Positions 11,436-23,284 of a stretch of 64,000 nucleotides of DNA are shown here, in pieces. The notes beneath the pieces were generated by a model. That model was not told where the DNA came from. It ran no database searches and saw nothing but the letters and a program-made list of their open reading frames with translations. A program made the translations under genes and the position numbers. Within the stretch, counting starts at the first letter, position 1. Every line of letters starts with the position of its first letter. The DNA comes from Valencia hispanica (Eukaryota > Chordata > Actinopteri > Cyprinodontiformes > Valenciidae), in assembly GCA_963556495.2 (NCBI GenBank), contig OY747713.1, forward strand, positions 53,798,328 through 53,862,327, read 5' to 3'.

Positions 11436-12027
11436 AACGCGAAATGTTAAAAAAATTTTTTTACTTTACAGTATTTCCCGCCACAATCAACCAAAATGGA
11501 CAAAATAGTTCAATAGTTAATACATCTGCAGTGTATTTGACATTTGCCTGGATGACTTCTCAAAAGCAGCTGATAGCAATGGATTATTACTCACTGGTCC
11601 TCTTATTAGGCCTTAATCATGGCTCTTACAACCTTATCTAAACTCATGTGCTGATCAATTCAGTTCAATTCAGTTAAGTTATATAGCACCAATTCACAAC
11701 AGATGTCAACTCAAGGCACTTTACAAGAAAGTAATTTAAAGACCTCATGACACGAAGTTGACATTTTTAAACATAACATATAATAAAGAACTCTGAACCC
11801 AATGGACTATGTCAAAGTCATAAACACTTCTTGCATAATCCTACTGAGAGCAAAAAACCACTGCGGTGACTAGCATTTTAGTACTGTATCACTGCGCACT
11901 GAAGAGCAGAAAGCCGGAAGTGACGTTAGCGAGAGAATGCATTCTGTTTGTTGGCACATTTGACAGCAGCTTTTCAGCTGTGACTGGGACCGCTATTTTC
12001 TATTTTTGACAGAGAGAGGTGATCGCA

Positions 12028-12360
12028 ATGCCTTCGCGTTGTGTTGGGGGATTTGGCTCATATACTCACAAGGACAGTGTCAGTTTATTTAAGTTTCCCA
12101 AAGACCCAGAGTTACTGTCTAAGTGGGTGAAACAGGTTACTCACCGTGAGAAGTGGGCTCCCTCCTCCTCCTCTCTCCTCTGTTTGGAACATTTTGAGCT
12201 GAGTTGTTTTGATTACTATGATAAAGGAATCCCTGGATTGTTTAGTTCAACACAAGCGTGTGTTGCTGCTGGCAGCTGTACCTACATCATTCTGCAGGAG
12301 TGTGACAGGGTGTGGCGGCGGTACCCGTGGTGGTGCTTGTGGACTGCGATGCGACACTGA
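12028..12360 (+). pseudogene. THAP zinc-finger exon of the Kolobok-like transposon
   Basis: Starts at ATG 12028 (MPSRCVGGFGSY). It keeps most of a THAP domain: LFKFP, the Trp in LSKWVKQV, the KWAP block, and the C-x2-H end in LLCLEHFELSCF (about residues 1-65). The second zinc-binding Cys of the C2CH set, expected a few residues after Cys5, is absent (GGFG). After residue 75 the frame reads nonsense-like sequence up to the stop at 12360. In Kolobok and P elements this domain binds the transposon ends. The usual follow-on catalytic domain is not visible, so the gene is dead. Confidence 0.72.
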
Positions 12361-12825
12361 CACTGACAGCGTCAGCATCCCTACTCCTACAAGCTCCACT
12401 TCCACTGACTGCCCAGTTAGATCTCGTGTTTCCAGAAGCATAAGCGTTATTTTAGCCAGGGACGCCGGGGACATGTCCCAACCACTTTTCTAAACCTGAT
12501 GCGGAATTTCTTACCAGTGCAGATCTAACATCCACTTGTGCTCCCAGCACAATTTCCACATAATCAGTATCTGAATGGACTATTATTTAAATTACTCCAT
12601 TGCACTTTCTTAAACAGTCATGATTTCTTTCTGTGCAGATGCTGCAGCATTCTTAGCAGTGGATACATCAAAGTCTTAAAAGACTAGTCCGTATCCAAAC
12701 ACGTTCAGAGCAGAGTCCTGCAGTGCCGCTGGTACCCATTTCAAGATGGAATTCAATTCAATTCAATTTCATGGCTTTGGCTGAAGTTTCTTTACTGCAG
12801 GTTAAAAAATATTAATTTAATTATT

Positions 12826-13053
12826 TTGTTTGTTTACAACTCCCAAAGAGAGGGTGTTGATATATTGTGTTTGTGGAGAGAGCATGCCGGAATATTCCCC
12901 CAACTTTGCGCTGACAGCAGAATGTTCCCGCTATCTAGGCATTCTGCGCTGTCAGAGAGATTTTCTGCGACTGAATTTGTGATGCAGGAATGGAGAGCGC
13001 AGATAAAGCCAGGGACTGTGGACAATATTTTGTTTCAGCAATCTCTGCATTAA
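12826..13053 (+). pseudogene. possible hAT C-terminal (dimerisation) remnant
   Basis: The tail reads ALSERFSATEFVMQEWRAQI followed by KPGTVDNILF, close to the pattern S-ERVFS-AG...R..L.P..VD.L.FL of hAT transposase ends. No other hAT part was found around it. Could be chance; the match is in the right order and spacing. Confidence 0.5.
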
Positions 13054-13059
13054 ATTAAT

Positions 13060-14845
13060 TTCAGATGTACAATGTTTTAAAGAAATAAAAGGGACATGAT
13101 TCATTGTAATATAATTTAAAATCACTTGGGGATTGTGTTATTTTCTGTCTTTGATCAGTTTTTTAAAACTGTAGCCTAATAGAAAAATGTAAAGGCCGTT
13201 GTTAAAGTGCGGCAGGAAAATCGAGTGAGAAAATGAAGCAGGACATCACACAAGAGTTCACTTTCTGACAGGCGGCTCAACCTCTCCACTACTCGATCAG
13301 GTAGTGAGAGCATTCACAAAAAGCAATAGGCTTACCATTTGAAGAGTTTTTGTGTGATGAGCTTTTACCGTCATTTTATTATGACGCAACCTCTATTCAT
13401 CAGTCAGTCCATTAATCAGAAACACCTGTGGACCCAAACTAACAGCGGTCCTTCATTGTGAAAGTTTACAATTTACGCCACTGACCACTTGATGCAGACG
13501 CAGAGTCATTTTCAACTTTACGCACAGAGTTTAGGAAACTGAATCAATCAAAAAAGATTCTTATGAGAGCATGTGAGCATCATCATCTCAGACCTGGACA
13601 CCGTACTCAATGCAACACTATTTCCTCCTGCTGAGGCAATAAGAAAAGTCCCTGTTGAGAAAGAAGTGGCGCTTGTTATTCCAGTCTGCATTGTGTGACC
13701 GGAGCGGATTAGGCCTCCTTTACGCACAAGCAGGTGCACAATTCACATCTATAGACCATGAGATAGTTGTGAGACTGCAGGTAAAATGTTCATATTTAGC
13801 AAATGTTTTCATCTGCTCCATGTGTGATGGCATGATGGAGATTCTTTGTTCAGATTGTTCGGGTTGAATATTAACTGAAATGAATGAAGAATTAAATAAT
13901 ATTGAATGTTTCAGATTTGTTCAAAATATAAAAAAACTGTCAAAGACAGAAAATAATGGGATCTCTGATTAAATGTAAATTATAGTAGAATTTATAATTT
14001 CTCTTATTGTTTTGGAATATTCCACCCGGGGGTAGCCGCCCCATTGCAGGACTCTGAACTGTTAAAGTTTCCCCGCACAGAACGGCAAGGGTTATACAGG
14101 GAACGTGTTTTATTATTGGACATATAGCCAGCTGCTGAATAATTATAGGCTATATGAATAATCAATAATTGTCCCCAGCAGTTTTAAAAACGAACTGACG
14201 CCCTTGTCCAGAAGAGACAGGTACATATTCAAAGCAGTTTTGCTATAATTATGAATAATTCAAACTCTTTTTAGTGAGTCTGACAAAGATATTAAATAAC
14301 AAACATGTTTCACCTGAAACTAATAAATTGGTACGATAATCATAAAGAAGAATTGTAATGAAGTAAATCTTAGGCTACTTGCTTTGTCGTTTGCCTTGAA
14401 TGTCTGCCTACAATATCATTTTATTTTTCCGATATCAGTCTCAGACCTTATAAATAAGTAGGCTACGTCTGGATTAGTTTATTATTTTTTGTTTTAAAAC
14501 TGATTTACCATATTTACATTATGTAATGTTTATTTTTCAGGTAACTACTAAAATCCCTACACGTTAATATTATGCTAATTTATATCATTTTGTTAATTAT
14601 TTAGCCACGATTAAAAGTTATTTCTAATCCTTACCAACCTGTGTTTCCCTGACGTCACTTCTCCGGCTAGCTTCTCTGACCCGCTTTCTTCTCCCATCTC
14701 AGTCTTTGTGTACGGCTAGTACCTGTACGGTTCAAAGCCACCACCACCTCTAGAAGCACCAGAACCTGCTGCATTTTCCACCTCTAAACCCATCTCAAGG
14801 CTAAAACTGGAGGAAGAATCTTCCGAGCTTTCAAATATAAAATAG
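13060..14845. other. AT-rich interior of the Kolobok-like element
   Basis: About 1.8 kb without convincing coding potential, RNA gene or terminal repeat. It is presumably transposon interior or unrecognised older insertions. Confidence 0.4.
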
Positions 14846-14849
14846 GAGC

Positions 14850-17220
14850 TATTTGACACCATTAGCTCGCTGCAAACAAAGCACCCGGAGGCGTTTTACG
14901 TGGTTGCGGGGGACTTTAACCACGTGAAACTGATGGACACTCTGCCAAGATTTTACCAGCATGTCACCTTTCCTACACGCGGAGAAAATACTCTGGACTG
15001 TGTGTACAGCAACATCCGTGGTGCATACAGAGCTTTTCCTCGCCCCCATCTTGGCCTCTCCGACCACATCTCCATCCTGCTGGCGCCAGCATACCGCCCC
15101 CTGCTGAGACGTATCAGGCCAACGAAGAAGACGATCACTGTGTGGCCCAGAGATGCGGCCTGTGTGCTCCAGGATTGTTTTCAGTGTACAGAATGGCAGG
15201 TCTTCAAAGAGGAAGCTACACATGAGGGAGAGGTGGACATGGAGGAATATAAATAATCTGTTTTTGGTTTCATCTCCAAATGTGCTGATGATGTCACCAC
15301 CACCAGGATAATAACCTGCTATCCAAACCAGAAACCCTGGCTGAACTCTGAGGTGAGAGCCCTGCTGAAAGCTAGGGATGCTGCGTTCAAGGCAGGTAAG
15401 GCATCAGCACTCAGAGAGACCCGAAAATGACTGACTGCAGGCATTACAAGGGCCAAAGTCACATACGCCCAGAAAATCCAGGGTCACTTCACCACCAATG
15501 ACCCTCAGTGCATGTGGAGGGGCATTAAATACATCAAGGACTACAACACCAAGGATGTACAATGCCCAAGAGACCCCTCCTTGCCAGATGCACTCAACCA
15601 TTTCTATGCCCACTTTAAGTTCCCTGATGTCTCCCCCAGCACCAAACTTATACCACCACCTGGTGACACGCCCATCAGTGTGACCACAGCAGATGTAAGG
15701 AAGACCCTTCAGTGTATCAACCCTCACAAAGCAGCAGGGCCCGACAACATCCCAGGGCGGGTACTGAGGGACTGTGCACACCAGCTGGCTGAGGTGCTGG
15801 CAGACATCTTTAACATCTCACTGTCACTGTCATCTGTCCCCACCTGCTTAAAGACTGCCACGATTGTCCCCGTCCACAAGTGCTCCACAGTGACAAGCCT
15901 GAATGACTATCGGCCCATAGCTTTAACCCCGGTAGTCATGAAGTGCTTCGAGAGGTTGGTCATGACCCACATCAAAGACGCCATTGATATCACTGTGGAC
16001 CCCCACCAGTATGCCTACAGGAAAAATCGCTGCACTGACGACGCCATTTCATCGGTGGTCCACACAGCCCTGACCCATCTGCAGAGCAGAAACTCCTATG
16101 TCCGTCTGCTCTTTCTGGATTTCTCCTCAGCCTTTAACACCATCATCCCACAGACGCTGGTGCAGAAGCTCTCCTTCCTCGGACTGAGTCCCACGCTGGG
16201 GAACTGGGTCCTTGACTTCCTGACCAATAGACCCCATACTGTTAAGATCCACAACACCATCTCCTCCTCCATCACCCTCAGGACAGGCTCACCACAGGGC
16301 TGCGTGTTGAGCCCCCTCCCGTTCCCTGTGCTGACGTATGACTGCTCAGCGAGACACCCCAGCTGTCATATAGTTAAGTTTGCGGATGACACAGCAGTAG
16401 TGGGACGCATCACTAACAACGATGAGTCCAAATACAGAGAGGAGGTGGAAAACCTGGTGCAGTGGTGCAGAGAAAACAACCTCTGCATCAATGTAAAGAA
16501 GACAAAGGAGATGGTGGTGGATTTCAGAAGGGACAAGCGTCCTCTCCTTCCCCTGTACATCGGAGGAGCAGCTGTGGAAGTGGTCTCCAGCTTCAGGTAC
16601 CTGGGTGTGCACATATCCAACGACCTCACCTGGAATGCCAACACTTCCCGTCTGGTCAAGAAGGCCCACCAGCGTCTCAACTTCCTAAGGAAGCTGCGGA
16701 GAGCTGGACTTGGGAGCTCCGTCCTGAGGAGTTTCTATCACTGTGCAGTGGAGAGCGTCATCTGAACCTGCATCACCGTGAGGCACGGCAGCTGTACTGC
16801 TGCTGAGAAGAAGGCTCTGCAGCGGGTGGTGAAAGCTGCACAAAGGACTGTAAGGAGCACGCTTCCCACCACCTCGGATCTCTACACGTCCCGATGCAGG
16901 GGACGGGCCCTCCGCTTCCTGAAGGACTCCACCCATCCCGCTCATTGCCTGTTTCAGCCCCTGCCCTCAGGCAGGCGGCTGAGGAGCATACAGAGCAAGA
17001 CCACCAGGCTCAATAACAGCTTCTTCCCTGCAGCTGTTAGACTGATGAACTCCAACTGTGTCCTGTAGAGCACATTTATTTATATTTATTTATTACATTT
17101 ATTTATATAATTTTTAAAAAAAATTTAATTTAAATGGCTTATAATTCCGGACCTGATTCCTAATTTCATACCATCACATATAACGTGAGATGGTATGAAA
17201 ATAAAAGTTCCTTGAATCCT
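14850..17220 (+). mobile_element. Rex1-like LINE, 5' truncated, inside the Kolobok-like element
   Basis: Begins within the endonuclease (14900, VAGDFNHVKL) and runs to a 3' end with TTCCTTGAATCCTTGAAT just before 17225. It belongs to the same CR1/Rex1 group as the copy at 6992 but to a different family (palm motif LDFSSAFNTIIPQ, tail TTGAATCC). Confidence 0.8.
14900..17068 (+). pseudogene. Rex1-like reverse transcriptase, broken
   Basis: The endonuclease C-terminal part (GDFNHV, TLDCVYSNIRGAYRAF, GLSDHISILL) is at 14900-15256. After a disrupted linker, the reverse transcriptase at 15512-16765 has DYRPIALTPVVMKCFERL, LDFSSAFNTIIP, GSPQGCVLS and KFADDTAVVG. It is cut by a TGA at 16763-16765. 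The C-terminal end (SDLYTSRCRGRA, LLPSGRR-like, NSFFPAAV) follows in another frame at 16778-17068. At least a stop at 15254 and these two breaks make it non-functional. Confidence 0.85.
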
Positions 17221-18346
17221 TGAATATGAGCGCCTCCATCAGGCCTGAAAGTGGAGTTTTAAGACTGTCCAGCCTGAGCGGTTCTGTCGCTGACGTCACA
17301 TGGAGATGTAGTTTTGAAGCCGCGGTTAAGCTAACATTTTTGAAACTCTAATTATCGCGTAAAATCAAATCTGTTCGGCTCATAAATTTACACAACCACA
17401 TAGTTTGACAAGATGAATTATGTCATAATACATTTACATGAAGTCAGCTTCGTGTCATGAGAGCTTTAAATACAATTATTACAATCAGTTTAAAGTTTTA
17501 GCTAGTTTTCTATGTAAGGAATCCCAGCAGATTGCAACAAGCCATTGACTGGCAGTTGCATCCGGTTGATGCAGACTTCCAAACACAGCAATCCCTCATA
17601 CTGAGCAAGCGACTTTGGAGAGGAAAAACTCCCCTTTAACAGGTAGAAACCTCCAGCAGAACCAGAAACATATCCTGGCTCAGTACGAGCTGCCATCTGC
17701 CACGACCGTCTGGAGGTTCAAGAAGACACCGTCTGGGGGTTCAAGAAGACAGAGCAGAGACACAGAAAGAACAGAAGATCTGATCTAAGAGTACTTTCTA
17801 TATTAAAGAAAGTAAAAAGTTGATAACAGGACATGGAGGAGGTTGAGTTACTGGGAGTATCATCCCAGTCGGTGCCCCCCGTCCAACTGGGCATTGTAGC
17901 TATGCAGGATACCAGACCAGGAGTAGCTTCTAGGGAGAGAAAAACACTGAGAGAAAACAAAGTTAACAGTCAAAATAACAGCATATAATGCAACTGGAGA
18001 GTAGTAGAAGAGAAAAGTAACAGAGTGAAGAAAAGTGGTCAGTCTGTCCTTCAGCAGTCTAACGGTGCGTTTACACCAAAGCGTCAAAAACGCGTCGCAC
18101 GCCAAAGTTTCACGCTTGAAGATTCGCAGCTCGACGCGTGTCAAAAGCGATTTATTTTGACGTGTGTCAAGCCAGAAATACGCAACTTGTGGGAGGAGCT
18201 AGTGCCAGACGGTGTTTTTTCAAGATGGCAGCTGTCAATTTAGCATTGGAAGAGAGAGTCTCTGTTCTGTATTTACTGTGGAGAGTACCCTGCCCATGTT
18301 CCCAGGGTCAGTAATGTGAAAACTTTCAAAACTGAAATGAACTTAC

Positions 18347-18476
18347 CAGGTTGCCCTATTTCCTCACTTATATTCCTCCAAGACAGGTACTTTTGATTCC
18401 TGTCTCTGTAGAGAAAGCAGCTGGTGTCGTATAGCTCGAGGTGATTAACCACTGCCTTTATCAGTATTTCCTCCAT
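18347..18476 (-). pseudogene. MADF (Myb/SANT-like) first exon of the Harbinger-like element
   Basis: From ATG 18476 the minus strand reads a MADF-type start, MEEILIKAVVNHLELYDTSC, then YRDRNQKYLSWRNISEEIG. It ends at a consensus splice donor GTAAGT (18346 downwards). MADF/Myb-like proteins are the second gene of Harbinger elements and help the transposase bind DNA. No downstream exon was recognised before the hAT insertion at 18669, in the opposite direction, or in the right flank. The orientation towards the left end fits a deletion derivative. Confidence 0.65.
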
Positions 18477-19321
18477 GTTGAACAATTTTCCCGTTCCTGA
18501 CCCCGTGAACTGGGTCACAGCATCACGTGACACCATGTCACCAAGCTCCTGATTGGTTGACGCAGCGTGATTTGACGCCGAAGTTCATAATTTTCAACTT
18601 CTGCGGGAGACGCAAAACGCACGTCACGCGTAAATGCACAAAATGCACGCGTATCTTCTGACGCCCGACAGTGTTGGGGTAGTTACTCAAAAAAAGTTAT
18701 TAATTACATATTACTCATTACTTCTCAAAAAAGTAATCCCTTACATTACTTATTTACTTTTTCTGGAAAGTAACTTAGTTACATTAATAGTTACACTACT
18801 CTTGCATCGTTCTAAATCATCGTACCTGAAATGCAGGGTTATGTAAATTCAAGGTTTGAAGTCAAACATCAAGGTTTAGGGTCTTTGAACTTTTTTAATG
18901 TGGAAATGCTGTAAACTCTTTTCCAAAAGAGTGTTGAAAAACTTGAAAATCCACACTGTAAACATAGGCCTGTTGATTTTTGTCTAAAATAACTATTTGG
19001 TAACCGTCTGGAGAACACTCCATGGAGACTGCCTCTCTTTAGGGCCAAAGGCCAAAAAACCTTCAAAGCATGTTCACAATATCTCAATGTAAACATTATT
19101 GAAAAGATATATAAATTGCATCCCATGCTTTATATTACAAATAAAATAATTACAAGGACACTGGCCTTAATCTCAAAATGAAATTAGCTGAGAAAATAAT
19201 TATTTCAATAAAAAATACATGGCATTTAAGGTGTGATTCAAACTTAACATTCAATGATAGTCAGACACATTAGGCTACAAGCTTAGCTCACACACCTGGT
19301 TATGGTTTTACATATTTTATC

Positions 19322-19543
19322 CTAGTTGACACATTTATCAAAAAAGTGGTTGAACCTCAAGAGAAGGAGTCTTTCAAATCGCTTGTCGGATAATCTGTTC
19401 CTTCTTGGACTCAGCACAAGACTGCCCAGGCTGAAGAGTCTCTCCACTGGTGCACTCGAAGGTGTTGCAATGTTGTATTTCATGAAGAGTCTCTTTATCA
19501 TGGGGAAGCGGTTCAAGACCTCCATATCTGAACCAGTCTTCAA
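19322..19543 (-). pseudogene. hAT transposase C-terminal dimerisation region
   Basis: Reads MIKRLFMKYN, then SSAPVERLFSLGSLVLSPRR, then NRLSDKRFERLLLLRFN. This is the hATC pattern (PSSA-ERLFS...G.....RR..L....E.LL.L..N) at the end of ZBED-like transposases. It is separated from the upstream part by the Rex1 insertion. Confidence 0.82.
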
Positions 19544-19864
19544 TTAGTCAATAACTTCTGTTTCAGAATCATAAGGAGTTACATCGTCCTCCTCACCAAG
19601 GTCAAAAAAATCATTCACCTGCAGCTGGAGGCAGGGTTCTTCTGTGTTGTGTGTGCATCCTCCCCACCATCATTACGTGTTGGTCGGCACTGACTCGTTG
19701 TCAGCAGTGTCCTCAGAGCTTCCCTCCTGTCCTCTTCTTTCAGTCATCTCAGTTTAAACTTTGGCAGTGTAACAGCTGCAAGGAGTGCCTCTTTGCTGTC
19801 CATAACTGATCCAAATCATGTCTTGATGGCCTGCAATAAGGATTACAAAGTGTGAGAAGCAGGG

Positions 19865-20060
19865 TTATAATAGCATTAAAATTTTCAATAGTTTTAGTTT
19901 TTATTTAGTTTTGAGATTTCCAATTCTATTTTAGTTTTAATTAGTTCTTACCATTTTTTAGGTAGTTTACTTTTAGTTTTTTGAAAATGCTTAGTTTCAG
20001 TTTAGTTTTTATTCATTTCAGTTTTAGTCTTAGCCTTTTCGTTTAACAAGTTGTGTACCG
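19865..20060. repeat. TTTTAGTTTT-rich repeat segment
   Basis: AT-rich segment built on TAGTTTTAGTTTTTATT variants, within the hAT. Probably a piece of another non-autonomous element; no termini could be fixed. Confidence 0.4.
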
Positions 20061-20248
20061 GGGCAAGACAAAAAAAAAAGAAGAAATGTATAACAAAATC
20101 TCAGAAAATGATTATGCTTTTTTTTAATGCATTGAGATGGGCCAGATTAACAACCATACAAATCAAGCAAGTATAAAAGATATATGGCAGAGTAACATTC
20201 AAAGTTCTGTTAACACAATAACAGCACCTTTGGATTAAAAAGCCCAAC

Positions 20249-20303
20249 AATTAATAATATATAATATATTTATATATATATAATATATATATATTTATAA
20301 TTC
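20249..20303. repeat. AT/TATA low-complexity run
   Basis: Run of TAATATATA units just before the Rex1-like LINE. Confidence 0.8.
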
Positions 20304-20344
20304 TATAAAAACACTGACAGTGACTGGCAACACAAGAAAAGCAA

Positions 20345-21795
20345 AAGCCTAGAGACAGAGGATTAAGAAGGCATCAGGTCCTGATGGAGTGTCTCCGTCC
20401 TGTCTGAAAGTCTGTGCTGGACAGCTGGCTCCCATCTTCACTCAGATCTTCAACAACTCCCTGGAGCTGTGTGTGGTCCCCTCCTGCCTCAAACGTAGAC
20501 CCCCTGCAGTTCGCCTATAGAGCAAACAGGTCAGTGGATGACGCAGTCAACATGGCTCTCCACTACATCCTGCACCACCTAGACTCTGCAGGTACCTACG
20601 CTCGGGTCCTGTTTGTGGACTTCAGCTCTGCATTCAACACCATCGTCCCAGAGCTCCTCCATCAAAAAATGTCCCAGCTCACCGTGCCTCCCTCCACCTG
20701 TCAGTGGATTACCAGTTTCCTGACTGACAGGAGGCAGCAGGTGAAACTGGGTAACTTCACATCCAGCTCCCGGTCTCTCAGCATCGGCGCCCCCCAGGGA
20801 TGTGTTCTCCCCCCACTGCTCTTCTCCCTTTACACCACTGACTGCACGTCAAGGGACCCTTCTGTGAAACTCCTGAAGTTTGCAGATGACACCACCATCA
20901 TTGGACTCATCCGTGACGGTGACGAGTCTGCATACAGAGGGGAAGTGGAACAGCTGGTCCTCTGGTGCAGTCAGAACCACCTGGAGCTAAACCCGCTCAA
21001 AACTGTGGAGATGACAGTGAACTTCAGGAAGAGACCCCCATTAACATCTCCTCTCATAATCATCAACAGGCCAGTCCCCACAGTGGAGTCTTTCAGGTTC
21101 CTAGGATCCACCATCACACGTGACCTGAAGTGGACCTCCCACATTAACTGTATAAGAAAGAAGGCCCAGTAAAGGCTGTACTTTCTGCGTCAGCTCAGAA
21201 AGTTCCACCTGCCTCAGGAACTGCTGACCATCTTCTACACAGCAATAGTCCAGTCTGTCCTGACCTCATCCATCTCTGTCTGGTTCGGATCCGCCACCAG
21301 AAAAGACAAGGACAGACTGCAGAGAACAGTCAGGTCCCCAGAGAGGATCATAGGTACTGATCTTCCCTCCATTCAGGACCTGTACCAGTCCAGGGTCAAG
21401 AAGCGGGCCAGAAAAATCACCACAGACCCCTCACACCCTGGCCACAATCTGTTTAGGCTCCTCCCGTCAGGCCGGCGTTACAGAGCGTTGTACGCCAAAA
21501 CCACCCGACACAAGAACAGTTTTTTCCCCCAGGCTGTCGCTCTGATGAACTCTGTGTAGTCACAGAGTGTGAGTCCATTCACATAACAATAAACTATAAC
21601 TCTGCACTGCTGTACATACTCACTGTAAAATAACCCCGGTTTGGTGTATATATTATCCTTTACTATTTATTTGTATTTATTTCTTTATTTCACTTATTTA
21701 AGTTCTGTACTGGAGAGAAAAGTTGCCGGAGTCAAATTCCTTGTATGTGTCATACTTGGCCATTAAAGCTGATTCTGATTCTAATTCTGATTCTG
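20345..21795 (+). mobile_element. Rex1-like LINE, 5' truncated
   Basis: Starts within the reverse transcriptase (AGGATTAAGAAGGCATCAGG, Lys-Ala-Ser-Gly-Pro block) and ends in a CATTAAAGCTGATTCTGATT tail. Coding is lost at several points. Between LKR (20497) and the DPLQFAY block about 60 codons normally present are missing, so it carries an internal deletion. The palm core FVDFSSAFNTIVPELLHQ and KFADDTTIIG is intact (20606-20910). A stop at 21170 interrupts KKAQ*RLYFLRQLRKF, and the C-terminal part continues to 21558. Confidence 0.85.
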
Positions 21796-22136
21796 ACTAT
21801 GAGTATTATATGATGCTTTTGATCATTTTTCACATATTCTAGTAGTAAGTAATCCCAAATTGGACTCTGGCGCTTTCTTTAAAACTTTGCTGACATGATG
21901 CTAGACGGACCGCAGCAACACAGCTGACTTGACTGACATGTTGGGATGATAATGCAGTACAGTGAGTAAAAACAACCACCAACAACCAGAAACTAGAGAG
22001 GGATTACTTTTTTCATCAACACAGCGGATACATGCACAACCTGCACCAGCTACACAGCTCCAGATGAGAAGCACTACGTTAAGCAATACAATTTCATGAC
22101 TTGAATGACTAAATTGAAATTCAAAGTAGCATGGAC

Positions 22137-23280
22137 TTAGATGTAAAATAGACCTACCTCTACAATGGCATCAGGGAGACCTGCTGTCATCCGGCTGAGC
22201 CCTTGTTTCAGTTCCACTGTTCTTGACATCAAACTCCAGAGTTGGCAAGAGTGCTCCATAGAAAAACAATTATCCTCACCTTGTAGAATGTCTAATGCCA
22301 CGGTGGTCGGTTTCATGACCGCACAGTATTCTTTGAGGAATTGATATTCCTTTTCAGTGAAGGCTTTAATCTCTAATCTACTGCACAGAGTTAAGCGTTT
22401 GGAAGGGAAACACAATGATGCGGGACAGGGCGTCATGAAACAAATTCCATCTCGTTGATGTAGGAACCACAAACCTTTTTACAGAGATCCTCGATAAAGT
22501 CAGAGGCTACAGTAGAGCGACTAGCTTTAGTCCACAGGGCAGAACACTTTGCAGTTGCACTTCGGCACACAGTTTTAGATTCAGAATTAGCCGTCAACCA
22601 CTTATTTACACCAGTTGTAGAAATCAAGTTCAACGTGTGGGATTGAACTTGATGAAGTGAGGAGGTAGAGAAAACTGTCCCTCTGTATCATTTCCGTTAC
22701 ACAGCACATCCTCCATATTTGTGAAGACTGTCTCCTCCTGGTCTCCATGATCCACTTCTTCCTCCTCCCCATCTAATGCTTGGCACTCGTACATCTTAAA
22801 AGCCTTAACAAATTTGGACCCATTGTCGGTAACAGTAGCAGTGACTTTGTTTGTCAGTTCATAAGATGAGTGTCAATTTCACTTGCAACGACAGGATTGA
22901 TCCAGTGAGACGTCATTCCTAAAAACCTTTTGTTGCAGGTGGTCCAAATGTCACCAGTAGTTGACATAAATTCTAACCTCTCAAATGTCTGCTTCACCTG
23001 TGTTTTCATCTTTTGGTGGCACTGGTCCAAATAGCTTGCAAAAGTTTTTCTGTCTGATGGCGGCTGCTCACTCCCTGATACCGGTATTCTCGACAGTATG
23101 TTTCTGAAGGACGGTGATTCCATCATTGAAATGGGTAGCATATCCTCCACAATGAAGGACGCTACAAGTCTATTTCATTCTGCCTTTGTTGTTAGTGTTA
23201 CCTTTGGGTCCTGGAAATCGAGCCGCCGTTGCTTGGGTGTCGGTCCCATGTCATCTTCACTTTCGCTGCGGCAAAGCAGA
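22137..23280 (-). pseudogene. hAT (ZBED-like) transposase, central part
   Basis: From 23260 the minus strand reads a hAT core: NRLVASFIVEDMLP, then PSDRKTFASYLDQ and GDIWTTCNKRFLG. Further on (22433-22633) it reads NLISTTGVNKW...ALWTKASRSTVASDF, then 22137-22472 with the EYCAVMKPTTVALDILQGE block. These are consecutive blocks of the RNase-H-like catalytic domain of ZBED-type hAT transposases. At least one stop (just upstream of NRLVAS) and two frame breaks are visible. The gene's 5' part was displaced by the L2 insertion at 23285-26115. Confidence 0.78.
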
Positions 23281-23284
23281 TAAA

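Larger units (their letters stand above)
11740..17465. mobile_element. Kolobok-like DNA transposon (TTAA, THAP)
   Basis: Inverted termini of about 23 bp match at 20 positions; the shared core is CTCATGACACGAAG, left at 11740 and right, complemented, ending at 17465. They are flanked by TTAA (11736-11739 and 17466-17469) inside the outer L2 copy. TTAA duplication plus a THAP zinc-finger exon near the left end (12028) points to the Kolobok superfamily; P elements also have THAP domains but make 8-bp duplications. The transposase catalytic part was not found, so this copy is decayed or deleted. A Rex1-like LINE (14850-17220) and a hAT remnant lie inside. Confidence 0.72.

Noticed and set aside
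18025..18243. 72-codon + frame across the Harbinger terminus
   Set aside because: Starts in L2 sequence and runs through the transposon terminus; no coding logic.
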